A DNA stretch of 64,000 nucleotides from Siphonodentalium dalli. Its lineage: Eukaryota; Mollusca; Scaphopoda; Gadilida; Siphonodentaliidae. Positions 10,350-22,962 of this stretch are shown in pieces (position 1 is the first letter of the stretch; each line of letters opens with the position of its first letter). The notes beneath the pieces are model-generated. The model ran no database searches, was not told where the DNA came from, and worked only from the letters and a program-made list of their open reading frames with translations. The stretch covers positions 196,823,948 to 196,887,947 of the forward strand of contig CP136064.1 in the NCBI GenBank assembly GCA_032622095.1, given 5' to 3'. The position numbers and the translations under genes were made by a program.

Positions 10350-11408
10350 CTAGAAGGTGACCCGACTTCGTCCGGGCTTTGACCTTGAATTGACCATTTT
10401 GAAGGTCAAGGTCAGGTGGGGTCACGGTTTGACCCGTCCAAAACACTCCCTGGAAAAAATTACCACTAAGTATCAAATTTCGTCAAAATCCGTCTGGCAG
10501 TTGTCCAACACCAACACCCCAAAAATGGTGGAAATCGGCCCAGCGGATACCGGGAAATCGGCCCAGCGGATACCGAGATACCCTATGTATCAAATTTCGT
10601 CCGTAAAAATCCGCCAGTTTTACCCGATTTGATTTCCACTCAAGTATATAAACGCTCATTAATTATCAAGCTTCAACGTAAAGATAAATTAGCATTGTGT
10701 GTCGATGTTGTTGGCATTGACGGCTTGGGGGCCACCGGTAGATTCGTACACGAAAGCCATTTCAGCTAAATGGATTCTTGGATGAGATTCCAGACCATAA
10801 ATATGATAATAATTTAGTGAACTTTTACCCGCGGGGTAATCGTAAACGACTTGAGCCTATGCGTGGTGTGAATATACAAAAAATAAATCTATCGACAATA
10901 GACCTAAGAATATGAGCTGTAACAAAATTTATATATCAGAAATTGTAAATGATATATTTTGGGATAGATACATGATTCTTAATAGCCTGCAAATTGACAA
11001 TATATATTGTAAATGTTATAATTTTGGGATAAATACACGATGCGTAATTGCCTGCAAATTGCTTACGTTCGTCGACGTATGAATATAGAGTTATCCTCCC
11101 TGCATCGGGTGACAATCACGCCGGATCCGGATATATGAGTTTTGAAGGTCAAGGTCGCGTCGCACGGGTAAATTAATATGCCTATGCCAGTTCCCGGCCG
11201 AAAGTATCCCCACATACCAAGTTTCATCGAAATCGGGTCGGCCGTTTTCGAGTTCATCGCGATCACACACACACACACACACACACTCACCCCCCCCCCC
11301 TCACACACACACACACACACACCCTCACCCTCCCTCACACACACACACACACACACGCTCACACACACACCCTCACACACACACAGATCTTCCAAAATAT
11401 ATAATAGA
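10350..11408 (-). mobile_element. Solitary Helitron-like element, family B (minus strand)
   Basis: The 5' end on the minus strand is TCTATTATATATTTTGGAAG (11408 leftward), preceded by A. The 3' end at 10350 is CTAG, preceded by the hairpin GCCCGGACGAAGTCGGGT, and the next base outward is T on that strand. An A/T flank with a TC start and CTAG end is the Helitron signature. A long CA/GT tract lies near the 5' end. It is 1059 bp, longer than the family B units in the array (792 and 802 bp). No Rep or helicase is encoded. Confidence 0.75.
11264..11390. repeat. (CA)n-rich microsatellite inside the Helitron-like element
   Basis: CA tracts interrupted by CTC/CCC runs, just inside the 5' terminus of the minus-strand element. 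The apparent Val/Cys- and His/Thr-rich ORFs here are translations of this tract. Confidence 0.95.
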
Positions 11409-11546
11409 TATATAATAATAATTCATACACCTGTCGCGTTCGTTCGATCACTCGGTGTTTAATAACCCATGCCTTGTTGTTATTCAAGTCTGAAACTATG
11501 AGAAAGTTTAACCCAATTACAATACAAGTTATACATTTGGAGATAA
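11409..11546. other. Short unassigned spacer
   Basis: AT-rich sequence between the Helitron-like element and the fold-back MITE. Confidence 0.4.
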
Positions 11547-11826
11547 CGGGTCCTACTAAAAGCCGATCGCACCGGACCGCACCCTCCCGCCCCTCCCCAG
11601 GGGTCCGAGTGAGATGAGACATGCGCTATCGTGCATAATAGACCTGTATGTACCAACGTTCCAATCCCCAAGGCAATAGCTTGAGTGGAAACGGAACTGT
11701 TAACCCCTAACTTGGGGATTGGAACTTTGGTACATACAGACCTATTATGCACGATAATGCATGCCTCATCTCGCTCTGACCCCTGGAGAGGTGCGGTTGG
11801 GTGCGATCGGCTATTAGTAGTACTGG
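11547..11826. mobile_element. Fold-back MITE with ~110-bp arms
   Basis: The left arm (about 11547-11676) contains AGCCGATCGCACC, CCCCAGGGGTC, GTGCATAATAGACCTGTATG and CCAATCCCCAAG. The right arm (11714-11826) contains their complements in reverse order with scattered mismatches and small gaps. A ~37-bp loop separates them. Confidence 0.85.
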
Positions 11827-13700
11827 GGATAACTTTGCTGTGCCGAGTAGCTGAGGGTGCAAAATTTTTTTTTTGCTCGAATGCGCTATATCACCCCGAC
11901 TGTAACACGACATCACATCATATATAGTTATCACCATTGTAACATGTTCTTCTCCAAAATATAAGCCCCAATAAGCTATCTAAATTAGTCGGACAATAAC
12001 GTCATGTATGCATGGTTCGGCATTCATATATATGTAAAGAGAAGAATCGTTCTGTTTTGTAAGGTCAGCGAAGTGTTACAAACGCACGAACAAGAAGATA
12101 ACTGTAGTATGCACATAGTTTTATTTCCCCAAATGAACAGCTAAAAGCAACTTGTGATATTTTGGAGCATTATTCTGCATCCTTCATGTAGCTTACACAC
12201 GTGTGCAGAATGAAACCCACGAATAGAATCGTATACATTGTTAAAAACTCAATGTGATTATACTACACTCAAACTTAGATCTTAAACATCATCTCTGTGA
12301 ATGCAATACTATTATATATGGACAAAAAAGTATATGCACAACTTATATATATAGCACTCGTATACCATAGCGCGGATACAGCGCGGAACGTATAGGCGCC
12401 TGTCTTATTTCTTGCTGTACGCGGACACAATCATACGCGTTGGTTCCATATATTATGTGTATTAATTCAGATTAATTAGCCAACAATTTAGTTACTGTAT
12501 AAATTATGTTACTGAAACCCCTTAGGTATACTCTATGTCGCCCATTTTATGGAGGAGCTAATATTTTTTTCTAATATTGAAAACCGGTGTGCGTGTTATT
12601 AACGCCACCGGTGTATACTGTTGGCCAAATATTAGAAAGACGTGGGCCGATGTACCGATGTAGGTTTTATAAATAGATTGGGTCGCTTTAAAAGCTGTAG
12701 TGCTACCCCGAGTGCGGTTATTTTGGGACGCGTTAAAGTTGTACGGCGACCCGAGTCCGGTAAAAGCTGTAGTTGGAATGTACAAGTTCGTGAAAGTTCT
12801 ATTGACTATGCCGATGATTTGAGAAGCTTTATTGTTTTATGATATTGTGGAAAGGTTAATCTGGCCGTGTCAAATTGAGCTATAGCGATGGGATATCTCG
12901 CAGGACAACACATTTCGTGTTTTCGTGGGGTGTGTATTCGCTGGATGTCTTATAGTTGCAGTATGTAACCATTATGACCGCGTTAATTGCTTTCGACGTT
13001 TAGGTATGAACAATGGCTGATCTTGGCACTCTTGGCGGGAACACAATACCTCCGATTTTGCATCCGCATTTTGAAGCTTTCTGGTGTGGTGAATGAGAAA
13101 CCTGCAGTAATAAGCCGTAGTTTTTTTTTATAATTTGAAGGATTAGTTGTTTTAACGGAATTCTGAGGCGGTGCATTCATGTAACCAATATATTTTATAT
13201 TATAATTTATATTTATGGCTAATAATATGATCTTGGTGGCGTTACCATTTCTGACTATGGTTTTCTTGTTAAAAATGTTTGCTTAACCTAAGTGCGTGGT
13301 GTTCTAAACCGTTATACGAGTTCTTGTAGAAATAATACTGGATTTCAAAATGCATACCGTATACATGCCTTTCATCTTGTTATAACTTCTGGGTTCAACA
13401 TATGCAGGTATGATGAGATGCTAGCCTATTTGGAGACAAATAACATACACTCAGAGAACGACCGACAGGGTCTCACCAAACGATTTAAATCGTAAACATG
13501 GAAATTATTCATGAAAAAAGGTATACAAATCTCTTTTGTGACACGATTAAGATATTGTTTCGGCAATGGATTTCTTCTTCCCATAGATGGTTCATTCTCG
13601 CACCTTTTTTAATTAATCTGATATGGACAATATCATTGTTTTGTTTAATACTCATCAATTTTGTGCAGTGGCTTCGACGTGAAAATGTAAACAAATGACC
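11827..13700. other. Non-coding stretch, no feature recognised
   Basis: AT-rich with short ORFs only. The 66-aa frame at 13498-13698 would have a hydrophobic segment (about residues 31-56) but no homology I can name and an overlapping antisense frame. I see no RNA gene or tandem repeat. Confidence 0.5.
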
Positions 13701-13766
13701 GTTGTACTTAGTTCGAGTAACCGGTAATCGAGTTCACGGATCTCCAGTGTGTTCTAGCTGTCCATA

Positions 13767-14225
13767 AACTAGGACCGGTACATGTGTCATCTATAAAATA
13801 TAACAGCAGGGATTTAAAACAAAGAAAACATTATTGCAGGCATGTTCACAGTGGGGATACAGTGCATGGGTGCATTCTGCACGACTTCGAGTCAATTTGA
13901 GTTTAGTGGGAATCACTGCATATTAATATTAATTTTTATTTGCACTTCATGTGAATGCTTTGGGCAAATGATCTGTACCGTTGCGGTACTTCAGCCTAAT
14001 AAATTTATAACTCCATGTTCGCTTCAGCATAAATGTTTGCGCTTCAGCACAAAAAGACGCTATTATATGCGTTTCAGTGCAATTATTTGTGCTTCAGCTC
14101 AAATATAAAATATATTTTTGATGTACATACTGTGTGTGGATTATGGATATGTGTTAGGTATCCAGAGGACGGCGCATTTATATCCGGAATAGACGTAATG
14201 TTTACTCATTTTACATAGTAAACAC
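13767..14225. other. Non-coding stretch with short CTTCAG-rich repeats
   Basis: At about 14025-14105 the motif GCGCTTCAGCACAAA and variants recur four times over ~80 bp (a small degenerate tandem repeat). Nothing else was recognised. Confidence 0.5.
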
Positions 14226-14690
14226 ACTATATTATGGTCGAAATGTGTTAATTGTTCTGGCCCAGGATATCACGGAATCGCGGTTGTGGTTGGTTTAATC
14301 ATCAATCACCCATCAAAGCTCAGAGCGATCAGATATCTATTTTTGAAGTTTGTTATTTCTCGAGATGTGCAATTCGATGTGTCACAGAAACACCTGGTCA
14401 AACGAATGGTCTCGGACACAATTGCGATTAAGATGGATAACTATAAAATCAAGCGATAGCACGTCCAAATTTCGTGATACTTAAGTGATAATACGGCCAT
14501 ATTTTTTTTAACAAATTGCTGATAAATAACAAGTTTTGGGAATTTTGATACCATAGTTGACAGTGCTAAAAGCATTATTTTGTTGCAATAAATCGATTCT
14601 GATAACTAAATGTTGTTCTTCATGGTCTTCGTGATGTGGGGACGGTCTTATCGGATTGAGTACCTTTAATAATAAGTTAATATATATATT
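14226..14690. repeat. Dispersed repeat family, copy 1
   Basis: Shares ordered blocks with 23240-23615 and 34495-34765: CATCAAAGCTCA, GATCAGATATC, GAAGTTTGTTATTTC, AAGATGGATAACT, TACGGCCATATTTT, GATACCATAGTTGACAGT and ATCGATTCTGATAACTAAA. No ORF is shared between copies. Probably a non-autonomous element of unknown class. Confidence 0.75.
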
Positions 14691-15290
14691 CAATATAGTC
14701 CCGTGATTTCTTTTGAAGGTCGGTAATGCTGGTGGATCTTTCAAACTGAAGTTCATACACTACCATACAGCAGATGTTAATTGTGACACGGGATGGTGGG
14801 GGAAAAGCTGTGACCCTATGTTCAAGATATGTGTTGACGTTGAACACGGGTAAGTGGATACCCAATCCTTTATATCCGACGCGACGCCCGGCCGCGCGAG
14901 TGCTTCAGTGGAATGCATTCAAATGATGTTGGGCATTAAAGGCCCACTTAGTGTTTGTGTCCATGATTGTGTGTATGCATATTCAGTGTAATTGGCTATA
15001 TAACTGTAGCCGTGAAACGAGACCACCTGGATACAGAACAGCTCAGGCCTAGGTATGCCCACATATAGTGACAGAGATTCTCAGGTTCCCCGATAGGGCG
15101 ACTGCATATTTGGCGAAAGATGCAGATGCACGCGACTGGTAGCGCGATTGATTCCATCGAGTAAAATACAACCAAATTTTAACCGGACCTTTTGTAGCGG
15201 ACCGGTGCTCTTTAAAACAGTGAAAATGTCCCATGATTTGGGAACAAGCCTGTGACGTCCGTTGTACATAGGCTAAAACCCGATGGTTCC
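14691..15290. other. Non-coding stretch, no feature recognised
   Basis: Overlapping short ORFs on both strands with no recognisable family. Confidence 0.4.
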
Positions 15291-15535
15291 CAGCCATCAC
15301 TCCGATATTGGCCGGACGTCCAATTGCTCATCGGCACGACGTATAGCCGGTGCCGGGTGCCGACGATGTCGACGACGAATACCAACGTATATTTGAAGTA
15401 CAGCCCAAGTATAGCCGCCCTTCGATGGGCAGATACGGGTCGTACACCTCATAAACTGGACATCGGTTATACGTCGGCTATGTACGTCGATCTACGTTAG
15501 TTGGACGTCGGCTATACTTCGGCATCCAACCCCGT
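15291..15535. repeat. Degenerate GACGTCGGCTATAC-type repeat
   Basis: Irregular recurrences of TATAGCCG / CGGCTATAC and GGACGTC spread over ~240 bp (15314-15510). This is the look of an old non-autonomous transposon with subterminal repeats; boundaries could not be set. Confidence 0.35.
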
Positions 15536-16574
15536 CAGCATCAATGATGATTTTGCTATCAGTTTTCGACGTATCGAACTGAAATTTGGGGGGGGATTTT
15601 TATGAATGCCGAATACGATGACGTTTTCGGATATTTATTCCAATGCGCCAAACTAGAGATAATGACACTCTATATATATAACACCTACCCAAAACAGGGC
15701 ATTTTAGTTCGTGTTCAGTGTCGGATAGCTTAATAAGGGCTCATACGGCAAAATGAAGTTCCAGAATCTGCAACAGCTGGTAATTGCACCAATTGATCTC
15801 GATTGTAAACACTGGTTGAGTTACTACATAATCAAACACGATGTCGCACGAGAAGACTCATTCGCAGAATCGGAATCCACAGTATATAATTATTCAATGT
15901 CATAACCATGCGGCGGTGTGATCTTTAGAAATGGCTCTGTGGTGTTGTGAGTTAATTTGTGATGGAACATGCGTTAGTTAACCCTGCTCGTAAACGAACG
16001 AAAAGTGACCGCAGCTGATATATTCGTACTCACAAGAGCGGATATGCAGATTCCTGGTGTTGGGAGTGTGAAATCTGGGTACTATACACCAACAGAAGAC
16101 ATTGATAGTCGTGGTCACATATATGTATTGTTCTAGAATGCAAGCAATGCTGTCACTAAATTCGTTTGAACGAACGAATGAATATTGCATTAATAACCTG
16201 CCTTTAGCATGTGACGCAAATGAACAACGATTCAGTTGTACTCATACGTTACGCTTCAGACAAAAGTTTTGTGCTATACTAGAAACGTCCAAAACTAATT
16301 GTCTTTGTTTGTTTTTGGAGTTATACATACGTGAGTAGATAAGCTTCCAGAAGGTTCCAAAATTATGCACAGAAAAGGAGAATTTTAAGATAGGTCTTTA
16401 TCTATTTTATTCGAAGAAATAATTGAATAAATACCTATGCGAAAAATGCAACATAGAATAGGAGGAGTTTAAGTGTTATACTTACTAACAAAACTATATG
16501 GAAGGGCGTGATATAATCACTGATGAGTCACACCCAATATAGGGGAGGCACACACCCATACGGGGGGCATCCCA
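15536..16574. other. Non-coding stretch, no feature recognised
   Basis: AT-rich, short ORFs only, no inverted or tandem structure noticed. Confidence 0.4.
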
Positions 16575-16905
16575 TATAAAAATTTACCATGATAAATCTT
16601 GGTGTTTACCTAGGTATACCCCTGATAAACCCCGGTACATATAGGTTTTACCCTGGTTCCACCCAGATCACACCCAGGTTACACCCAGGTAAATCAGGGC
16701 TTTATATAGATTTACCCTGGTGTTTTCTATATATGTTAGGTATAAACCCCAGGTTTACCCGGGTTTTTACGGATATAATTTAGAAAGACGCTGTCACACC
16801 CGGGTATTTAGACCCAGGTTATCCGGAGTATTTACACCCAGGTATTTACAACAGGGTTTCGCCCAGGTATTTACTACAGTGTTCACCCGGATATATACAC
16901 CTGTG
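16575..16905. repeat. Degenerate short tandem repeat (CCCAGGTTTAC-like)
   Basis: Many imperfect copies of ACCCAGGTTTAC / ACCCAGGTATTTACA, spaced roughly 14-20 bp, with some in the complementary sense (TACCCTGGT). It ends about 35 bp before the 45-bp minisatellite. The two short ORFs here are repeat translations. Confidence 0.7.
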
Positions 16906-16941
16906 GTATTTTGTTAAAATGTATAATCTGCACTTGAAGTT

Positions 16942-19353
16942 ATCTTATTAACCCTTTCTATGTTACAGCATCATTGGCGTGTAGTTACCTTATTAACCAT
17001 TCTATATTAAAGCATTAATTGACAGGTAGTTAGTTACCTTATTAACCCTTTCTATAGTAAGTAACATTGGTGAGTAGTTACATTATTAACCCTTTCTTTA
17101 TTAAAGCATCATTGACGTGAAGTTACCGTATTAACCCTTTCTGTATTAAAGCATCATTGACGTGTAGTTACCGTATTAACCCTTTCTATATTGAAATATC
17201 ATTGATGTGTAGTTACCATGTTAACCCTTTCTATATTATAGCATCATTGATGGGTAGTTGCCTTATTAACTCTGTATATACCAAAGTATCATTGTCGTGT
17301 ATATTTACCTTATTAACCATTTCTATACTAAGTACCATTGGCGTTTAGTTACCTTATTAACCCTTTCTATATTAAAGCATTAATTGACAGGTAGTTACCT
17401 TATTAACCCTTTCTATACTAAATATTATTGGTGAGTAGTTGCATTATTAACCCTTTTTATATTAAAGCGCCATTGACGGGTAGGTACCTTATTAACCATT
17501 TTGTATTAAAGCATCATTGACGTGTAGTTACCTTATTAAACCCTTTCTATATTAAAGCATCATTGACTTGTAGTTACCATAGTAACCATTTCTATATTAA
17601 AGCATTATTGCCGGGTAGTTACATTATTAACCCGTTCTATACAAAGTATCATTGGTGAGTAGTTACCATATTGACCCTTTCTATATTAAAGCATCATTGA
17701 CGTGAAATTACCTTATTAACCCTTTCTGTATTAAATCATCATTGATGTGTAGTTACCTTATTAACCCTTTCTATATTAAAACATCATTGACGTGTAGTTA
17801 CCATGTTAACCCTTTCCATATTAAAGCACCATTGACGAGTAGTTGCCTTATTAACCATGTATATACATTGACGTGTAGTTACATTATTAACCCTTTCTAT
17901 ATTAACGCATTAATTGACAGGTAGTTACCTTATTAACCCTTTCTATACTAAGTATCATTGGTGAGTAGTTACCTTATTAACCATTTATGTGTTAAAGCAT
18001 CATTGACGTGTAGTTACCTTATTATAACCCTTTCTATATTAAAGCATCATTATTGCCGGATAGTTATCTTATTAACCCGTTCTATACTAAATATCATTGG
18101 TGAGTAGTTACATTATTAACCCTTTCTATATTAAAGCATCGTTGACGTGAATTTATATACCTTATTAACCCTTTCTGTATTAAAGCATCATTGACATGTA
18201 GTTACCTTATTAGCTCTTTCTATAGCAAAATATCATTGACGTGTAGTTACAATGTTAACCCTTTCTATATTAAAGCATCGTTGACGGGTAGTTGCCTAAT
18301 TAACCCTGTATATACTAAAGTATCATTGTCGTGTAGTTACCTTACTAACCCTTTCTATACTAAGTATCATTGGCGTGTAGTTACATTATTAATCCTTTCT
18401 ACATTAAAGCATTAATTGACAGGTAGTTACCTTAAACAACCCTTTCTATACTAAGTATCATTGGTGAGTAGTTACATTATTAACCATTTCTATATTAAAG
18501 CGCCATTGACGGGTAATTACCTTATTAACCATTTTTGTATCAAAGCATCATTGACGTGCAGTTACCATATTATAACCCTTTCTATATTAAAGCATCATTG
18601 ACGGATAGTTACCATATTAACCCTTTCTATATTAAAGCACCATTGGCGTGTAATTACCTTATTAACCCTTTCTATATTGAAGCAATAATTGACAGGTAGG
18701 CCCTAGTTACCTTACTAACCCTTTCTATAATAAGTATCATTGGTGATTAGTTACATTATTAACCCTTTCTACAATAAAGCACCATTGACATGAAGTTACC
18801 TTATTAGCCATTTCTGTATTAAAGAATTATTGACGTGTAGTTACCTTATTAACCCTTTCTATATTAAAACATCATTTACGTGTAGTTACCATGTTAACCC
18901 TTTCTATGTTAAAGTATCATTGACGGGTAGTTGCCTTATTAACCCTGTATATACCTAAGTATCAGTGTCGTGTAGTTACCTTATTAACCCTTTATATACT
19001 AAGTATCATTGGCGGGTAGTTACCTTATTAACCCTTTCTATACTAAGTATCATTGACGTGAAGTTACCTTATTAACCCTTTCTATATTAAAGCACCATTG
19101 ATGGGTAGTTACCTTATTAACCATTTTTGTATTAAAGCATCATTGACGTGTAGTTACCTTATTAACCCTTTCTATATTAAAGCATCATTGACATGTAGTT
19201 TTCATATTAGCCAGTTCTATATTAAAGCATCATTGACGGTAGTTACCATATTAACCCTTTCTATATTAAAGCACCATTGGCGTGTAATTACCATATTAAC
19301 CCTTTCTATATTAAAACATCATTGACATGTAGTTACCCTATTAGCCCTTTCTA
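16942..19353. repeat. 45-bp minisatellite, about 53 copies
   Basis: The unit is TTACCTTATTAACCCTTTCT followed by ATATTAAAGCATCATTGACG and TGTAG. Because 45 is a multiple of three, phase-stable frames give a repeated ~15-residue peptide (CSYLINPFYIKASLT); the ORFs at 17157, 17742, 18191 and 19098 are that translation. Variant monomers recur in order: one with TTAATTGACAGGTAG at about 17014, 17385, 17912, 18413 and 18687, followed by one with ATACTAAGTATCATTGGTGAG, and one with CTGTATATAC-AAGTATCATTGTCG. This indicates partial higher-order organisation with irregular period. Confidence 0.95.
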
Positions 19354-19458
19354 TAATATGATCATGTAGGGCCTACGTACACGTAATTTGCGCCCGCTTG
19401 TTACTGTTCATGGGAATATCGGATGAATTGTTATCTTTATAGAAGGATTTGATGATAA

Positions 19459-20221
19459 ACCCTAATTATGGTGGATACACACATGCATGTAATCTCTGTA
19501 ATTTTAGTGTATTTGGCGTTTTACATGGATCACACAGACGATGTAATATGTGCCCACTGACAACCCAATCATTGCCTACGTGTTGAACGCACTGAGTTAT
19601 CTTGGACCGAGTCGCCAGGCCACTTAAAATAATCGTTCGTGGGATAACCCATATGGTAGACTTTCTATTTAAATAATTACCAGTCCTCTCTTATTTATAG
19701 CAGTGGTGGATCAGGATTTCCCCGACGCATGCAGGGGCTATATATGATCCCGAAAGCTACCAGGCGGGGTGGCTAACTCTGAGCTATTTAAATAAAACAT
19801 ATCATATTGTACCTTCTTGCCCAGATTATTCCGACCGATACATTCAACTAAGTCCCTTAGCGATTTGAACCTTTCGAGACCCCACCAAACAAGCATCATG
19901 GTTGAAAATGTTCTACATCAAGCCTGTATATGCCAGACGTGTGGCTTCTGGTGGTCGTGCATTAATAAAATGCCAGATATCACACAGACTTGACTAATTT
20001 CCGCATCCTTGAGAGAAGACATGTTTTGGACTGTCCTTAAATGTACTGATAGAAGACAATTTGACTTCGCTTAGCACTGCTCACTTGTCTGGTCTGTTAA
20101 CAATGAACCGCTCGCGCGCAGGTGATTAATGTTGTCAATTATTGATGTGGCCATGAAAAATACATGTATTTACATACAGAAATTACACGCATGTGTGTAT
20201 CCACCCTGATTATAATGGGAC
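19459..20221. mobile_element. Candidate non-autonomous TIR element, ~760 bp
   Basis: Inverted repeats of about 40 bp: 19462-19503 (GGTGGATACACACATGCATG, TAATCTCTGTA) pairs with 20173-20218 (its complement, with a small indel in the CCCTAATTAT part). No ORF of note lies inside. Target duplication not identified. Confidence 0.6.
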
Positions 20222-21860
20222 ACAAGAAAATGCTATATACAATGTATGTAAATAATCACATATAACGTAAATGTGGATATTTAGCCTGCCATGTGATACG
20301 AGTCTCAGCTGTCTGGCGCAGTCCTGTCTGGAATTTTGCGCGCCGGCGTAGGTAGTGACGTCATGATGTACGTCTTGATGTCATGACGCCTTTACTGGTT
20401 TCCCAAGAAGCAATCTTAAAATGACTCTGCGATCTTTCAATCGGAACTTAAAGTTTCCGTTTGTCGGCCTTGAACTTTGAGAATATTTCATCAATTTTTT
20501 AGGGGGAAATACCGTTAGAAAATTGAAGATAATACGTAAACGGACAGCAAGGTCGCTAGACTCCTCTTTCGGGGTAAATATTTTTAATAATTTTATGAAA
20601 TATGTAAACAAAACTTTTTCATGCAATTTAACTTTTTTGTTAACCAGAGCTTTTGTTCAATTTACATTCGCTTTTTGAAAATATATTTGGCTTTAGGAGC
20701 ATGATGTTCCTACATATGATGAAGTATAGCTAACAGTTGCTAGATCAAAGTTTTTTATTTTTGCCCTGGAGTATTTTGCCCAATTACACATTTCGAGGTG
20801 GCATTAATCAATACAAAATGGCGACCGTTGCCAACAATAGAATTTTGGACTCCGCTGACCCTGGCTGACCCTTCAGTTATGAATAAATTATCCTATTTTA
20901 GGTGATTTCAATTTATTTTTAGATTGGGCCGAAAAAGTCTATTAGTATATATCTCATATTCGCATACGTATACCCTGGTCGCTTCGCTTCCGCGGCAATA
21001 TCATACTTTATCTAACAGCCTAGCTATAACTAGTGAACATTAAACTGACAAACAGACAATTTTCAGGGCCATTATTTAATATTAAAGGGATACAAAATAA
21101 AGATATTTCTAATTATCAGTAAGAATTATTCTCTAAGTGATACTTATTATTTCAAATAAATGATTGCGTATACTATACCAACAGGAAAATATCAGTGAAT
21201 ACAATTATTGTGTTTCAAAATTCGTTTCGTTTCTGCAACCAAATTACAATCTTAACATTTAGTTACCGATACTTCGAAAAGAAGCGCGGAGAATTCCTTG
21301 TGGTGTTTTGAGTTAATTTTGTCGCAAATCAACGCGGATTGACAGAAGGAAATGGTGTATTGGCTACAAACGGATAAACTGAGGACTTATATATAAGATT
21401 CGCCGATTTTGTCCGCATGGATGTGCGCAAATTTCGAAAAAGACTGAATTTCATGTGACAAAAAATATTTCAATTCCCGGAACAGTAAGAATTAAGCTAC
21501 GATAACGAAACGGATCAACTATAGTATTGAACGGTACCCGGCCATCTGCCCATAACCAGAATATTCCCGCTGACACATCTGTATGACCTGGCATATTTGT
21601 ATCACATGAAAATCACTGACAGTGGACATAGTGCACTGGGATTGAATTGAAAAGTAATACATGTACATTGTAATTTGTAATTGTCACGATACGACAATAC
21701 GCAAAATTGAATTTGTGGTACCGGTACAAGACCCCATATTTACTCGAAAGATAACAGTATACGACGCCATACAGTTGTTCCGTAACAACTCAACCTTTGG
21801 TGGATAACAGTAAAACTAATGAAAATGATGAAAGCCAGACTCAATATCAAGACTACATCA
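20222..21860. other. Non-coding stretch, no feature recognised
   Basis: AT-rich with no convincing coding frame. The 81-aa reverse frame at 20381-20626 is basic and has no motif I recognise. Confidence 0.45.
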
Positions 21861-22307
21861 CAGTGGATCAAAGGACACGAACCAAAACCGGAAGTCGTAG
21901 ATTTCGAGGTGGATCAATATCTGTCGACAAATATTCGTTGACATTTTTTGACGGTTTTTGGGGAAAATAAACGCTTGGATAGCATATATGACCAACTGAA
22001 GGTGAGTGAATATTTCTTCGCTAATGTTCGGACACCGACGATCAATTTAAGTCAGTTGTCATTGTTCGATCGCGGAAAAAATGTCATTTAATCATCGCCG
22101 CGAGACGATTTCTTCCCCAAAATATCCCAGAAAATCATACTTTTCACATTCATCGCAGACAGCTGTCGCAACAACCTATATACCGATCGAAACGCCTGTT
22201 TTCCCCCCACAAATGCATATTTTGAGTATTTTCACGGACTGTCTCAAAATTCCAAATTTCATCTTTTGATGCAGGTACCCACCTCGAAAATACTGTCCGG
22301 TTAGTCC
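21861..22307. repeat. Left arm of a ~450-bp inverted-repeat pair
   Basis: Starts CAGTGGATCA and ends GTCCGGTTAGTCC. It is the reverse complement of 25154-25606 with only scattered differences. Reverse-strand reading gives TNRTVFSRWVPASKDEIWNF and onward, matched in the other arm for about 40 residues before a frameshift, so it may be a gene-derived or merely stop-poor repeat. Confidence 0.9.
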
Positions 22308-22962
22308 TGTACACCCCGAAATTTAGTTGCAATCCACCAGACCCGGCGGACAGTTTTTGTTGTTCAATCAAGAGTCGAAATGGATTAGTTGGTTGGCTGC
22401 CTTTCGTTAACAGTGGCACGTTTTTGGGCAACTGCTTTTCTGTTGCAACTATAGTATACTGATCAAGTTTAGTTACCGAGTACAGTTTGCAATTTGTTCT
22501 CATATATTCGTTCAGATCGTGTAAGGTCATTAACCAAAGAATCATTTATGGAAATATTGTTAGAACAAGAATATTACAATGCCCTCCATGACCAAGGCCG
22601 TAGCAACGGGATTGTTTTGATGGTGGGAGGTGTAGATGTATTTTCCAATAGTTTGATATTTCAGCCAGTATATAGCGTGAAATTTGATACTTAAAAAACA
22701 ATTAAAATTCGATTAATTTCAGAAAAAACAAATCGGGACCCATGGCTGTTCTTTTTCATTATGGCCACTTTCGGGACCCACCACCCGAGTTTTGATTACG
22801 ATTGTATAAAGTTTTAACTTCATTTTTCGGGTATATATACACCCCTTTATTTTTATGTTTTAAACTACAGGCATGCACCCACCCATATTTCGGAGAATTT
22901 TCGCTAATATTACATGTTATAGCATAGCCATCAAATATGCAGATGTTTATTTCCATTTCTAT
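22308..22962. other. Non-coding stretch inside the inverted-repeat pair
   Basis: Short ORFs only. The 66-aa frame at 22494-22694 has no recognisable domain. Confidence 0.4.

Larger units (their letters stand above)
9526..13766. mobile_element. Candidate ~4.2-kb DNA transposon bounded by inverted repeats
   Basis: A perfect 32-bp inverted repeat links 9543-9574 and 13718-13749 (core GAACTCGATTACCGGTTA and its complement). Weaker similarity extends both ways: AGCTGTC outward and ACCGTTGT inward. A related ACAACGGTTA motif recurs at 9575-10030. The interior holds a Helitron-like element and a fold-back MITE, both later insertions if this is one transposon. No transposase was recognised and target duplications are unclear. 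Confidence 0.4.

Noticed and set aside
11063-11462. Cys/Val- and His/Thr-rich ORFs
   Set aside because: Translations of the CA/GT microsatellite in the Helitron-like element.
13498-13698. Possible small membrane protein
   Set aside because: Hydrophobicity alone in AT-rich DNA, with an overlapping antisense ORF of similar length and no homology.
16942-19353. CRISPR or telomere-derived array (TTAACCC words)
   Set aside because: It is a contiguous 45-bp repeat without spacers, and the TTAACCC word is a single part of the unit, not a hexamer array.
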